Part shown: piece after piece, positions 39,681 to 50,018 of the stretch | How the letters are laid out: every line of letters begins with the position of its first letter | Position numbering within the stretch: position 1 is the first letter of the stretch | Assembly (NCBI GenBank): GCA_014529385.2 | Contig: CM043954.1 | Coordinates: forward strand, 97,120,247 to 97,184,246 | Direction of reading: 5' to 3' | From: Adiantum capillus-veneris | Taxonomy: Eukaryota; Streptophyta; Polypodiopsida; Polypodiales; Pteridaceae | Length of the DNA: 64,000 nucleotides | The notes under the pieces: model-generated | The model's input: only the letters and a program-made list of their open reading frames with translations | What the model was told of the DNA's origin: nothing | Database searches by the model: none | Made by a program: the position numbers and the translations under genes

Positions 39681-42600
39681 CTAAGGCTGCATCAGCACTC
39701 GTGAACCTCCAAGTGTTTGGACTAACTCCAATTTTGTTAGAGTAGCCTGATGCATGAACTCATGAGCATGAGGGTCAAGGCCAAGTACTTGCAAAAATAT
39801 GAAGTAAATGTGCTTACATGGCATATACACAAGGCGCTTGCTTTCTCGGTTTTGAAAATCTTCGCAAGTACATCTACAAAAATTTGACATTTTCACAGAG
39901 TATTCACTCCCTTTGCACTTGACCCCACAATCTTAACATAGAAGATATGTGTTTCATTGTAAACCACAATGACCTCTCGCACCAACTGTGCTGCCATGGT
40001 TCTACCCACTCCAATCTTGCCATGAAACTCCTTTGTTAATCGTGATCTCCATTTCACAATCTTTTCATCTCTAAATTTGGGATGGACACTACTAGCAACT
40101 CTTTGGTTCAATGGAACTATTTCATGCATTCTTGTTGTTGATGTCACTCCTGCTTGCAAAACAAAACCATTGGCTTGCAATTGCGTTACCTCTTGAGGTT
40201 GCAAATTTGTGCTCTCTGCGACCACCCAAACACCGGGAGCTGGACTTGGCGGCCCTTCAACTATGCTGTGAACCTTCCAGGTGTGCATGTTATTGGAGTT
40301 ACAAAACCAAATGAACCCTTCCACAAGGCCTCCCAATTGTGAACCAGATGGAGGGTATTTTCTATGACCCCAAAAACAAGGAGCTTGCACCCCTATTTTG
40401 GCATCCATTGAACAATCATTAATGAACCGCCCACATCGATCTCCATCTTTTGACACCACACCAAAACAAGTCATCTTTCACCCAAGTTCTGTTCTCCTTA
40501 TTGCCCAAACTGACTTTGATACATTTATTTTGGGATATGGGACATCCCTTGGAGTGCTTTTCTGTGCTGAAACCCACCAATTGAAGTTGTCATTGTAACA
40601 TACTCTGGCCTGTGGCTATCCTCCTCCAAGACAATATTTGCATTAACAAAAATTGGCCTCTTTTTTCTAATACTCTTTTCTTGGAGTACATTTCTATTCA
40701 TTTTAGGACTATTGACACCCACTTCATGCATTGAAGAATGTGTGAGGTCAACTAGTTTCTTTCTTGTTGCCATTGATGCAAATGAAGGTCGGTTTGTGAA
40801 GCAATCTGCCAAATCTTTAATGCTGGGACTGATGGAGCTCCCAACACCTTTCAAATAGGCATTATATTTCACACTTTGAAGCACAGATAAAGCCATATCT
40901 GCACATGTTGCCTCATAAAAACTTATGTGATCCTTATAACCAATAGAGGCACACATACTAGCATGTTTTGAATCAGACAAGTATGTGTTAGGGACAAAGA
41001 TTCCTGCAGCATCTTGTGATACAAATATTTCTCCCCAATGAGGCACTCGTACAAGACAACCATGTCTCCAACGAAGAAATCTCCCCTTCAATGGCCATTC
41101 ATGTTTTCCAAAATCTTCTAAGCTCTCCCTTACAATGCTCAGCCGCATTCTCTGTAGGTGTAATTCTCCACTTGTGGCACAAAATATTGTGCTCCTCTTG
41201 AAATGCGGGACGGATGCACTTGATAGTGTGTCGAACCATACTTTGATGAAACAAACATGATCTCTCTTTGTTTGGAATAGACTTCTTTGCTCCTCCAAAA
41301 TAAACAATATGCACAACAATCCAATTGGCACTTGCTTCATCTGCCATAAATCCCTTGAACTCTGGCTTATCAAAACCGTGTTCCTTAACCACATTGTTCA
41401 ACATCTTCCACAATTCAATCTGAGTATATTTATTTTTCACGCTAAACTCAGTGGTTGCAATGGTGAGCAGCTCTCGTACGTAAGGGTCATAGACATGCAC
41501 TGACATAGTCGGCCATCCTTGTACACAGTGAACACGATCAAAGTGCACCCACATTTGCTCTAAATTACCTCCAGGGTGCATCCGATTCACCAAATCAACT
41601 CCACTACCCGGTCCCTTAATTGACATTTTAAATACATGAGGTTGTACCTTATCACCCAATTGACCTGGGAAAAGGATATTATGGATGAAAGGATATTTGC
41701 ACTTGCTCTTCAAGTCAAGCACTGCCTCAAGACCCTTTAAAGTGATATTCTTTGATCTTTTTGCAGACTCCAAGCTTTGTTCCACTCTCCTTTTATATGA
41801 CAGGGGAGTCACACTATCAAGGAATTCAGAAAATTCCAAATCTTCAATCATAGTACTCGCTGTTGAACCTGCTCCAATAAGCTTTTCCATGATAAGATCA
41901 TGAGTGGTGGCCCGCTCCAATTTTTTTGCAGTCACCAAAGGATCTTGACTTGCACGATCAAGCAAAATTTCATCAATGTGACTTTCAACCATCGGACTCC
42001 TACCTTCTGCACATGGATGATTATGTTCTCCAAGATGCAAAGCACACCTAGTACAATTATGCTTATCTCTAGGCAAACAATAGTAAATAACTGCAGGACA
42101 TGTAGAAACACATTCTAGAATTTGTCCACAATGAGTGCATACCAGTGTGCCATACTGAGAAGAGATCAATCCTTTATGACTAGATTTAACAAGCCAACCT
42201 CGCCATTGAGACTCATTGGACATATTTGAGCGCAAATAAAATGGACAATCAATGTTGATGCAACGCAAATGATCAGAGCATCTACTAAATCTAACAACAC
42301 CATCAAAACTATCACTACTACAAGTAACATACTCTATCCACATGTGACTATCATGTCTTTGTTCCATACCACTCATACCTGAAGAATGACCAGCTCGCGG
42401 TAATTCAAAAGAAATATACGCATCATAATGAGCTAAGAGCTCATTAGTAGATACCACTTTCTTGGCTTGATGGAGCACAATATATAAATTGCTTTGCAAT
42501 GGCATGCACTTAATCATGTCAAAATCACACTTGCATTGATCTTTGAGAGAGGTACTTTCTTGTCTATTGAGAAACTCTGCCAATTTTAACATCAATCTGA

Positions 42601-42860
42601 TCCTCACTTCTCATATCCACCTTGTAGAACTGGTGCTGCTCATGATCAAGCATAAAAGGCTTTTCACCATCTGATGATATAGTAGCTTCTATCTTGTGTT
42701 GCGGTCCTAATAATGTTAATGGACGAAGACAGAAATTAGCATCAGGAAGCTCAAAATGTTCTTGCAAAGAAGCAACTGTTAAAGAATAAATTTTGATATC
42801 AAACATAAGCACTAGCTTCTGTCCACGCCCTGGACCGAAAATTGTAATGCATCTCCCCAT
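39681..42860 (-). pseudogene. SWIM-type DDE transposase (MULE-like, possibly KDZ/Zisupton-like)
   Basis: A broken minus-strand gene in four open pieces. 42564-42860 starts at ATG with no known domain. 41099-42607 (502 codons) has a cysteine cluster ('CINIDCPFYL', then 'CTHCGQILECVSTCPAVIYY' and 'CTRCALHLGEHNHP', about residues 115-205) and ends with a DDE-like block: 'FKGFMADEASANW' (candidate second Asp) and 'SCLFHQSMVRHTIKCI', the C-x2-H arrangement typical of MULE-type cores. 40525-41140 continues in another frame. 39681-39950 holds a SWIM finger, 'CRCTCEDFQ' then 'MPCKHIYFIFLQVLG' (CxCxnCxH). SWIM fingers at the C-terminus occur in MULE and Zisupton-type transposases. Frameshifts near 42600, 41120, 40480 and 39896 make it a relic. 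No terminal inverted repeats were identified. Confidence 0.75.
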
Positions 42861-43272
42861 GGGTTAATAGTGTGCTGAGCAAAAGGAAAGAAATATTAGA
42901 CAACAGTGGCATGGTTCTGATTGATACAACGGGTGTAAACAGAATAGATTGATATGCTTAAAATCCTATTCATAACCACAAGCCGCCAAGAGGATCCCCG
43001 GAACAACAATCATAGATTTATAAAATATATTATAATAGAAATAATTCACTATATAAAATATTTACAACATAAAATATAAAGTATCTAATAAAAGATCTTG
43101 CTTTCAGTTTTAAAAACACTAAAAAAATGAGTTTTAAAAACACAAAAAAAGTGCCTTCTTTGAGTTTTAAGATTTTCAGTCAATCGTGCATATTAATGAC
43201 AACCAAATTTCACCTACCCTCTTCAATACCCCATGCACAAATTCCAAATACCCTCTCCAATTGAATTTCAGA
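42861..43272. other. Upstream region of the SWIM transposase; no gene seen
   Basis: AT-rich, without coding motifs. It would contain the transposase promoter on the minus strand. I see no defensible TATA box. Confidence 0.4.
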
Positions 43273-43580
43273 GTGTTTGCACACTGTTGAGCACTTCCGC
43301 ATCCCCTTTTGGGATGGCGGGCACCCCTTTACACACCAAGCGGGCTCGTCCTAATGTTTACACTCAGATGGCATGAAAAGGGACTTGGCCGATTGGTTGA
43401 TGCGTTTGACGTTAACGGTTGCCTCTAGTGCTCAACCTCGCCCGTCGTTGGTCAGGGGAGATTGACTGCCCATTGCGATGTCCATGCTAAACCGTGCCAC
43501 CAATAATCATTTGTTACATGTGTCTCCCACCTCAGCAGACACGTGAGGTGCCCAATCTTGGGCACCCAGTGTGTAAACAC
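43273..43580. mobile_element. Possible MITE with 14-bp terminal inverted repeats
   Basis: 'gtgtttgcacactg' (43273-43286) is matched at 13 of 14 positions by the reverse complement of 'cagtgtgtaaacac' (43567-43580). The 308-bp interval is non-coding. No convincing target duplication flanks it, so this is only a candidate. Confidence 0.3.
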
Positions 43581-43962
43581 ACTTACTTGAAAAGGTGAGG
43601 CCCTCTATAGCTTTAAGTTAATATTTATTTGTGTTTTTTTAATAATGCTCCTACGCCACTCTGGGGCCCTCTCTTTTCCTTCATTTTATCTTGCCTTATC
43701 CTGCTCTGCAGCGCTTCTATCTTGCCTGCAACATGCTTGTGCTACTCTCATGAATGCTTGCGCTACTCTCATGGATTGCTTGCGCTTCACAATGAATGGA
43801 TTTATTTCTTGTGCTACTTACTCTTACACCCTCTGAGGCCTTCTGCGATATGAAATCCTTTTTTGCTGCAAGAAATCTTGCCTTCAACCTTTAGTAATAT
43901 CTCTCAAGTCTTAAGCATGCCTTAAGCGCTAATCAAACCCTAAACCCAAGCTCGGAGCTCCA

Positions 43963-44152
43963 ATACAATTTGTCATGGGGAGAAGGGAGTCTTCCTTAGC
44001 CCAAAAGCCTCATGTCAGGTACCTTTATAAACTACGTGTAGCCATCCATGCCATACAATTTGTCATGGGGAGAAGGGAGTCTTTCTCGGCCTGAAAGCCT
44101 CCTGCCAGGTACCTTTGTAAACTACCTGTAGCCATCCACGCCGGCGTGGATG
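43963..44152. repeat. 90-bp tandem duplication
   Basis: The block starting 'atacaatttgtcatgggg' at 43963 recurs at 44053, including 'agaagggagtctt', 'aggtacctttataaactac' and the following 'gtagccatccatgcc'. It forms the left end of the palindrome array. Confidence 0.85.
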
Positions 44153-44920
44153 GCCATAGGTAGTTTTTTTTCCAATGTTTAAGATTACGTTTTGTGAGGC
44201 TACTGGTTTAATTTAAATGTTTGACCCTTTTACAAAATACAAAAACCTTTTGTAAAGCTTTTTAAAGATTACAAAAGGATAAATTAAACCACAATAGAGA
44301 TGCATTCTAAGCCTAAACTCTTGGATAAACAAAACTACAACATATCCTCTACTGCTTTTGTGATTTATGATGTCTCATAGCTTCTGTTAGAACTATCTGT
44401 AGCCATCCATGCTGGCATGAGTGGCTAGAATGAATTCTTGAATATGAGAATTTATCTATAGATAAGCTCTCTATGGATATTTGCAGAGTTGCATAGATTT
44501 TGTTAGAACTATCTGTAGCCACCCACGCCAGTGTGGATGGCTAGAAGGAATTTTTGAATGTGTCAACTTATCTATATATGAGCTCTCTCTAGAGATTTAC
44601 AGAGTTGCATAGCTTCTCTAAGAACTATCTATAGCCATCCACGCTAGTGTGGATGGCTAGAAGGAGTTTCTTGGGACATTGTTTTTTTTTTTGCAGTGAT
44701 TCATTCTCAATAAGCTCCCTCAAGCCATCCCACGCTGACATGGATGGCTAGAAGGAATTTCTCAAGATGAAATTTTATAATTGGTCATGCTTTTTTTAAA
44801 TCTGTTAACTCCCTCTAGCGATCCACGCCGACGTGGATGCTTTGGTGGATGATCAATAAATAAAGTTTTTAATTTTTTGAATTGCCTCTAGGAATTCGCA
44901 TCGGCATGGATGCCTAGAAG
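44131..44920. repeat. Array of spaced imperfect palindromes
   Basis: The first unit (44131-44154) is a perfect 24-base palindrome made of 'gccatccacgcc' and its reverse complement. Variants follow near 44401, 44517, 44633, 44723, 44816 and 44887, each an arm like 'agccatccacgc' facing its complement, usually followed by 'tagaaggaatttct'. Spacing is about 70-250 bases. The segments between 44390 and 44660 also share 'agagttgcatag' and 'agaactatctgtagcc'. As RNA each would form a hairpin. Confidence 0.8.
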
Positions 44921-46210
44921 CAATTTCAGTGAAGTAAATAGATTGGTTTTGGTTGTGTTTTGCAAGTCCTTCAATTTGTGGACGAGGTTGCAGAGGGAGA
45001 CAACTTTCTTCAACTCAAGCTTCCAGTAACTTAGAGAGCAGTGATCAAATAAGTGCAGTATCTGTCATGACAGAAGGTTTGGATACATAGGAAGAGGAGA
45101 TGCAAAGTCAAGACTTGGGATAAATGAAGTTGATGAATATCTTGCCCCACAAGAGGCATGTTTACAAATAGTGCCTTATGTCATAAGAGATGAAGTAGCA
45201 ATAGATACTAAGACAGAGGATGAGCACAAGCTTTACATGCATAGAGGACAAGATATTCTTCAATGTACTTGCATGTTTAGTTGTTTTAATTTTCAACCGA
45301 TTCCTTTATGTCGATTGATCCCCTATGCAAGGGTGAGAGGCTTAAGAGATGATGTTAGTGGATTGAAATATGCTTTTGCAAAGGAGGGCTACATGCAAGA
45401 AAAAGGAGCTTTTGTTGTTTCAATTTGGAATTGCAAGAAGGTGGAAGCTTATGTTACATGTATTTCATTTCTCTACTTTGATCTTCCTACTGTTTTTTTC
45501 TACCGTGTTTTTTGTTGTTCTCATAAATAGTAGTTGAGTATGCTTTTTTGTCTATGCTTATCTATTTTGCAGAGGACCTTCTTACTTCATCGGACCCAAT
45601 ATGGGTTGATATACATAAAGAGTTTGAAATTGAGCTTTCTCAAAGACCAAATCTTCAAGTTCTCTCTAATAAAATATTCTACGTCTGGGAGGGTAATCAT
45701 AGAATGGTTACTTGGATGACTGCTATTAAAGAGAGATTCTCCACTGATTGAGAGAAACATTGTAGTGTGTTTTGTACATTTTTTGATCCTACATGAGTGC
45801 CAGAGATAGCTCTTCTTAGTAGCTTGCAAAGAATGAGTTTGTAAGTTTTATGACTTTCTATATATTCTAGCAGAAATTGTCTATGTTATGTTTCTGACTT
45901 TGTATGTATTGTATATGAACTTGGAATAGCATGAACACACATGATCTTGTGGTCAGCCATCTTAGGGATGATCTTGTCAGCTGCTCCCACATTTGTGCAC
46001 CAGATCATGAAGCTTATGTAACGGGGCTTCCAAAAAAAGATCAAAAGTTGATTGCTGCAGTCCGTAAGAAATACTCGAAGGGTGTGGAGCCTTGGTATCC
46101 ACTTACTCGTCGATATTTGGAAAAGCTCTTATATGAAGTAAGTGTCTCTGGCTTGCTTTTTAAGAACGATCTCATGTTTGCTGTTTTTGAAAATTATATA
46201 TTTTCAATTG

Positions 46211-46310
46211 TGTGTTGAAGGATAAAATATCCAAGTAATTGAGCGAAAGAGTATGTGCTTGTTTTTTTGCAAATTATTTATTTTTAAGTATGTGTCGAAG
46301 GTTCAAATGT
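46211..46310. repeat. 80-bp-period duplication at an exon start
   Basis: 'tgtgttgaaggataaaatat' (46211) and 'tgtgtcgaaggttcaaatgt' (46291), each followed by 'ccaag.aattgag', are diverged tandem copies. Only the second is in phase with the exon 'MSKELRQRIEQARQTMKNEE'. Confidence 0.7.
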
Positions 46311-46571
46311 CCAAGGAATTGAGACAAAGGATAGAGCAAGCTAGGCAGACAATGAAAAATGAAGAACTTATAAAAGAGGAGGAGAAGATATCGAATGATT
46401 TAGCACTCAAATATGGAGAGCGTGTTGGAAAGGTGGTTGAATTATTTTTGTTTAGGTGTTTTGCACATAGTGTAATAGATGTTCAAACTTGGTTTTTTAT
46501 TTGTTGCTCAAATAATGCAGTTGCTAAATATTGTTGATCCGAATCTTGGACCGGATTGGATGGTTTGAGTT

Positions 46572-46671
46572 CTTGCACTCAAGTGGGGTCGTGATAGCTG
46601 GGCTATGCTTGAGAAACTAAACTTGCACTCAAGTGGGGTCCTGATAGCTGGGCTACGCTTGAGAAACTAAA
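46572..46671. repeat. 50-bp tandem duplication inside an exon
   Basis: Two copies starting 'cttgcactcaagtggggtc' (46572 and 46622) differ at two bases. The protein phase 'LALKWGRDSWAMLEKLN' runs through the first copy, and 'EKLNLIAMHDALVLRKVLW' continues from the second. Because 50 is not a multiple of three the duplication shifts the frame, so it is a disabling lesion. Confidence 0.9.
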
Positions 46672-47406
46672 CTTGATTGCTATGCATGATGCTCTTGTCT
46701 TGAGAAAAGTGTTATGGGTTTCCTTGCTTGAGGTAGACAAGATTACTAGAGCATCTTATGGTTTAAAGAAAGGAGATCATGTGTATTGCGGTAAGTAAAG
46801 TTTCTTTTGACTTTCAAGAATCTTCGATGTAGAATTGCTAGTTTTTTGTGATTGTTTGAGTTTTTTCTCATCTTCCTTGTTATGTAGTTGGATTCGTAGA
46901 GGGGGCCTTCTAGAAAGGATTTTGATAGGGCCACAAATTTTGTGGAGGACTTAACCAACATTGTTGGTGGTATTTTGTTGCCTCATGATTTCTCTCTTGC
47001 CTCTTACTTTGAGGAGCTCAAGCTTGAAGCACGACCCTATCTTTTTCCTTTGGAAACCTCTCTTGAAGCTAAGACAAAAGATGTTGACAAGCAAGCTATG
47101 AAGAAAGTGGACACAGTATGCATGGCATCTCAATGGCTAGCCTATAAGTTAAGCTCATCATACTTTTATTTCAAGCTTTTCATAATTACAAAGTTTGTAG
47201 TGATGCTATTTTGTTTGATTGTTTTAGATTTCTATTATCCTTGGTTGGAAAAGGCTTTCTTCCAGGGATTCCATTCTTAGCTAATCAATGGGCACAACTA
47301 TCTATTGGGGAAGAATGCATGTACTCCCCTTCCATACATAAGCTCACTTGTTGGGAGATGGAGACATGTCCATGGTGGATAGATATGGATTCTAGGCATG
47401 TATTGG

Positions 47407-47408
<2 letters not shown>

Positions 47409-47466
<58 letters not shown>
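47409..47466. repeat. (GA)n microsatellite within the ParB/methyltransferase remnant
   Basis: About 58 bases of GA between coding pieces 'CWEMETCPWWIDMDSRHVLA' and 'LHDTMRVGGTSINVPLPPRV'. It lies in the middle of an otherwise readable exon. Confidence 0.95.
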
Positions 47467-47469
<3 letters not shown>

Positions 47470-48982
47470 CACGATACTATGCGAGTTGGTGGCACATCCA
47501 TCAATGTGCCTCTACCTCCTAGAGTGAATGAGGTGATATCGGGTAAATGGTTACTCAAAATAGTCTCAAACATAATTTGTTGAAGAGATTTAAACTCTCT
47601 TTTTCCTTAAATTATTTGTTTTACATACTGGTGATATTGTGTTTTTGTTCTTTTTCTAAGCTACAAATACTTCTCACAAGGGAAAGGAGGTGATTTTTGA
47701 GACTAGGGTGGATGAAAACATGGAGTGAGAGCATGGTGAGCTATCGCTTATGATGTAGTCGTTTGTTTTGTTCATTTATTATAGTTATTTCACTTTGTTT
47801 AGCATCTTAAATTGCAGTAGCTCGTGGGGAGATTGTTGCAAAGAAAACCATTTCTTTTGACTACATCGTTGATATTCCCTTATCTTCTCTGTCCTCATTG
47901 TTTGAATCACGATGCATACTCATTTCTGGGTACTACATAGCCATTGCTGCTGCTGATTTTAGGGACAATGTTCTACATCCAGCATGGATTTGTGTTCATG
48001 AGCACATGGGATGTGCACGCTTTGATGGGACCTTGTGCGTGCGTGGTGGGAGAAGAGTTGCATGGGCTGATGATTTTATTTTTTGGATCTTTCCTTTGGT
48101 GGTTTTCACTTAGCCTCCCTTGGGATATTTGTAGCGAGGATCATGTTCGTGCAGGCATGCAACTTGCATATTCAACTTTGTCAGACTCTGGGTGGTTGTT
48201 GATCATGGTCTCTATGACAGGTTTTTGCTTCAATCATAATTTTATACAATACTTATCTATATTTTTGTTGTGTGTTTTCTATTGTGACTTTAGAAACCTC
48301 TTGCAGGAGATACCATTGGCTGGGTTGAGAGATTTTGTCGTCCATCAGAGATGGCTATTCATCATCGCATTGTAGTCCTTCATCATGGAGCTTATGGTTA
48401 TGGTAATAGATTTCATGGTTGGATTGAGGTAATGCTCTTCTACATAATTAACTTGTTTGTTTCTCATTTTGGTGTGTTATTATTATTGTCACATTTATTG
48501 TTCTAATTGTCTATGTGGTGGTGTAGCGTCGTTGTTCTCTCTTACTTATGGTGCATAGGGTTGGCATGCAACCACCTTGCTTTGTGGTTGAGAGCACTCC
48601 GCTATTCCATCGACTTGCCATGCAACCTTTAGATTCTTACATGATCCACCATCTTCCAAAGTCTTCTCTAGCGAGATCATCATCAGGGTAGCCATGGCGT
48701 GGTGGCTTGCAACGAAGTCATTCTTTTATTTCATGTTTTGTGGAGCTTCTTTGTAGGCATGGAGGTCTTTGTTTGGAGTTCGCATGTGTTACAACGCCTG
48801 TATTGGCAACATGCTTAGGCACAGGGCGGGTGTGTGAAGCAGTCAATAGTGATGACACTTTGATTTTAGATTATGTGCAATTATTTCACCCTAAAATGCG
48901 AAGCAGAGAGGGGGCCTCCACCTCTCTTGATGTTGATGATGTGGGTGACATGCCTTCGCATGTCAACCCCTTTGATGACTAG

Positions 48983-49789
48983 TGAGATTCTACCTTACAT
49001 GTCATCCCCCCCCCCCTATTTTATGTTTCCATCATACTTCTATGCTATTTTGTCACTTTTTGGTATCATTGTTCAGTATTTGGAAATTATGGATAATGAT
49101 TCAAACAACAATTTGAGATTTCTTGTGTTTCTATGATGTAGGTTATGTATGCTTACATGTGGATTGGGAGACTTACCTTATTCTTTTTGTATGGAAGTGT
49201 GTTGCCAGTTTATGCTGAGGGGATTGCAAAACAATGGCTACTGATATATGATACAATTTTGACACCCACAAGAAGTGTTAGAGGTGCAATGTATTTATTG
49301 ATAACAAGTGTGATTTTTCATAGTCTTGAGATAGAACCGTAGCATTTCTTATTGTTGTTAGAGTGTAGAGGCACGACATATTGTTTTCTATATTCCACTA
49401 AATATTCCACTATCTTAAAATTCTAAAGAAATCTCTCTTTTTTGGGTATAAGATATGACAATTGTTTCTTAATATAGTTTAGAAACTTTGTAGATGTATG
49501 AGCATTGTTGACTAAATTTAAAGTTAAAATGAAAATTATGGTGTTGAATGTAGTTGTGGATCATTGCATGGTTTGTAATAGCTTTGCTACTAGCTTGGGT
49601 TTCTCATTGCTTGACATCAAGCCTCAACTGCACAAAAGAATCTAAAGTCTTATTTTGAACAATGCTACTGCTACAATTATTTAGGGATTCAAGAAAAGAT
49701 TCTCATTTTGAACAGTGTTATTGCTATCACTTAGGGCTTTAAGTAGGATCTTCATTCATCTTTCTTAAGAAAGGCCATTTGGTTTCTTT
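48983..49789. other. 3' flank of the gene remnant; no gene seen
   Basis: AT-rich, with short frames lacking recognisable motifs. Possible 3' untranslated and intergenic sequence. No terminal inverted repeat matching the 39.4 kb side was found. Confidence 0.45.
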
Positions 49790-50018
49790 ATTCATTTGCT
49801 CGGATTTTCCTTTGCTCGAGGAATATTGCTGGCCACATGTTAAGAGTCACTATGAGGAGTGATATTCATTCTTTTGTGAAAAATTGTCCTCAATGTACAA
49901 AACAAACACCCATACCTCATGTAACATTGTTCCAAATGTCACTTGTTCCTAAGTGGAGTAACTATCTAGTTACTTCTTATCAAGCCAAACATTTCCTGAG
50001 GATATGAGTAAACGCTGT
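49790..50018 (+). pseudogene. Gypsy integrase zinc-region relic, left half
   Basis: Plus-strand fragments 'EEYCWPHV' and 'DIHSFVKNCPQCTKQTPIPH' (49830-49910) match the end of an H2C2 motif. 'FQMSLVPKWSNYLVTSYQAK' follows. The element at 50019 interrupts it, and the frame resumes at 59216. At least one frameshift and several stops are present. Confidence 0.75.
50015..50018. repeat. Target-site duplication of element 4, left (CTGT)
   Basis: CTGT before the LTR start at 50019, repeated at 59216-59219. A fifth T is shared with the first LTR base on the left, so the true duplication may be CTGTT. Confidence 0.7.

Larger units (their letters stand above)
45060..48982 (+). pseudogene. Multi-exon ParB-like / DNA amino-methyltransferase fusion gene remnant
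   Basis: Coding segments separated by GT-AG introns: clear junctions are acceptor 45573, donor 45841, acceptor 45930, donor 46138, donor 46433, acceptor 46521, donor 46791, acceptor 48307, donor 48429 and acceptor 48527. The first part reads 'LIPYARVRGLRDDVSGLKYA' (45310-45370) and 'VWEGNHRMVTWMTAIKERF' (45684-45740), resembling the ParB/sulfiredoxin fold with its GNHR box. The last part has 'SLPWDI' (48112-48129, a candidate DPPW-like motif IV), 'SDSGWLLIMV' and then 'CLEFACVTTPVLATCLGTGR' plus 'VCEAVNSDD' (48766-48860), resembling the FxGxG AdoMet region. Motif IV before FxGxG is the beta-class order. In-frame stops (e.g. after 45745 and near 46566), a frameshift around 48110, a 50-bp duplication and a (GA)n tract show it is broken. 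Homology is inferred from motifs only. Confidence 0.6.

Noticed and set aside
44131-44920. CRISPR-like reading of the spaced palindromes
   Set aside because: Spacing is irregular, repeats are degenerate, 'spacers' share sequence and the setting is a plant genome without cas genes.
39400-49790. Terminal inverted repeats enclosing the transposase/methyltransferase block
   Set aside because: I compared the two flanks by eye. Only a weak direct similarity ('gtagagacac' against 'gtagaggcac') was seen, with no inverted match or target duplication.
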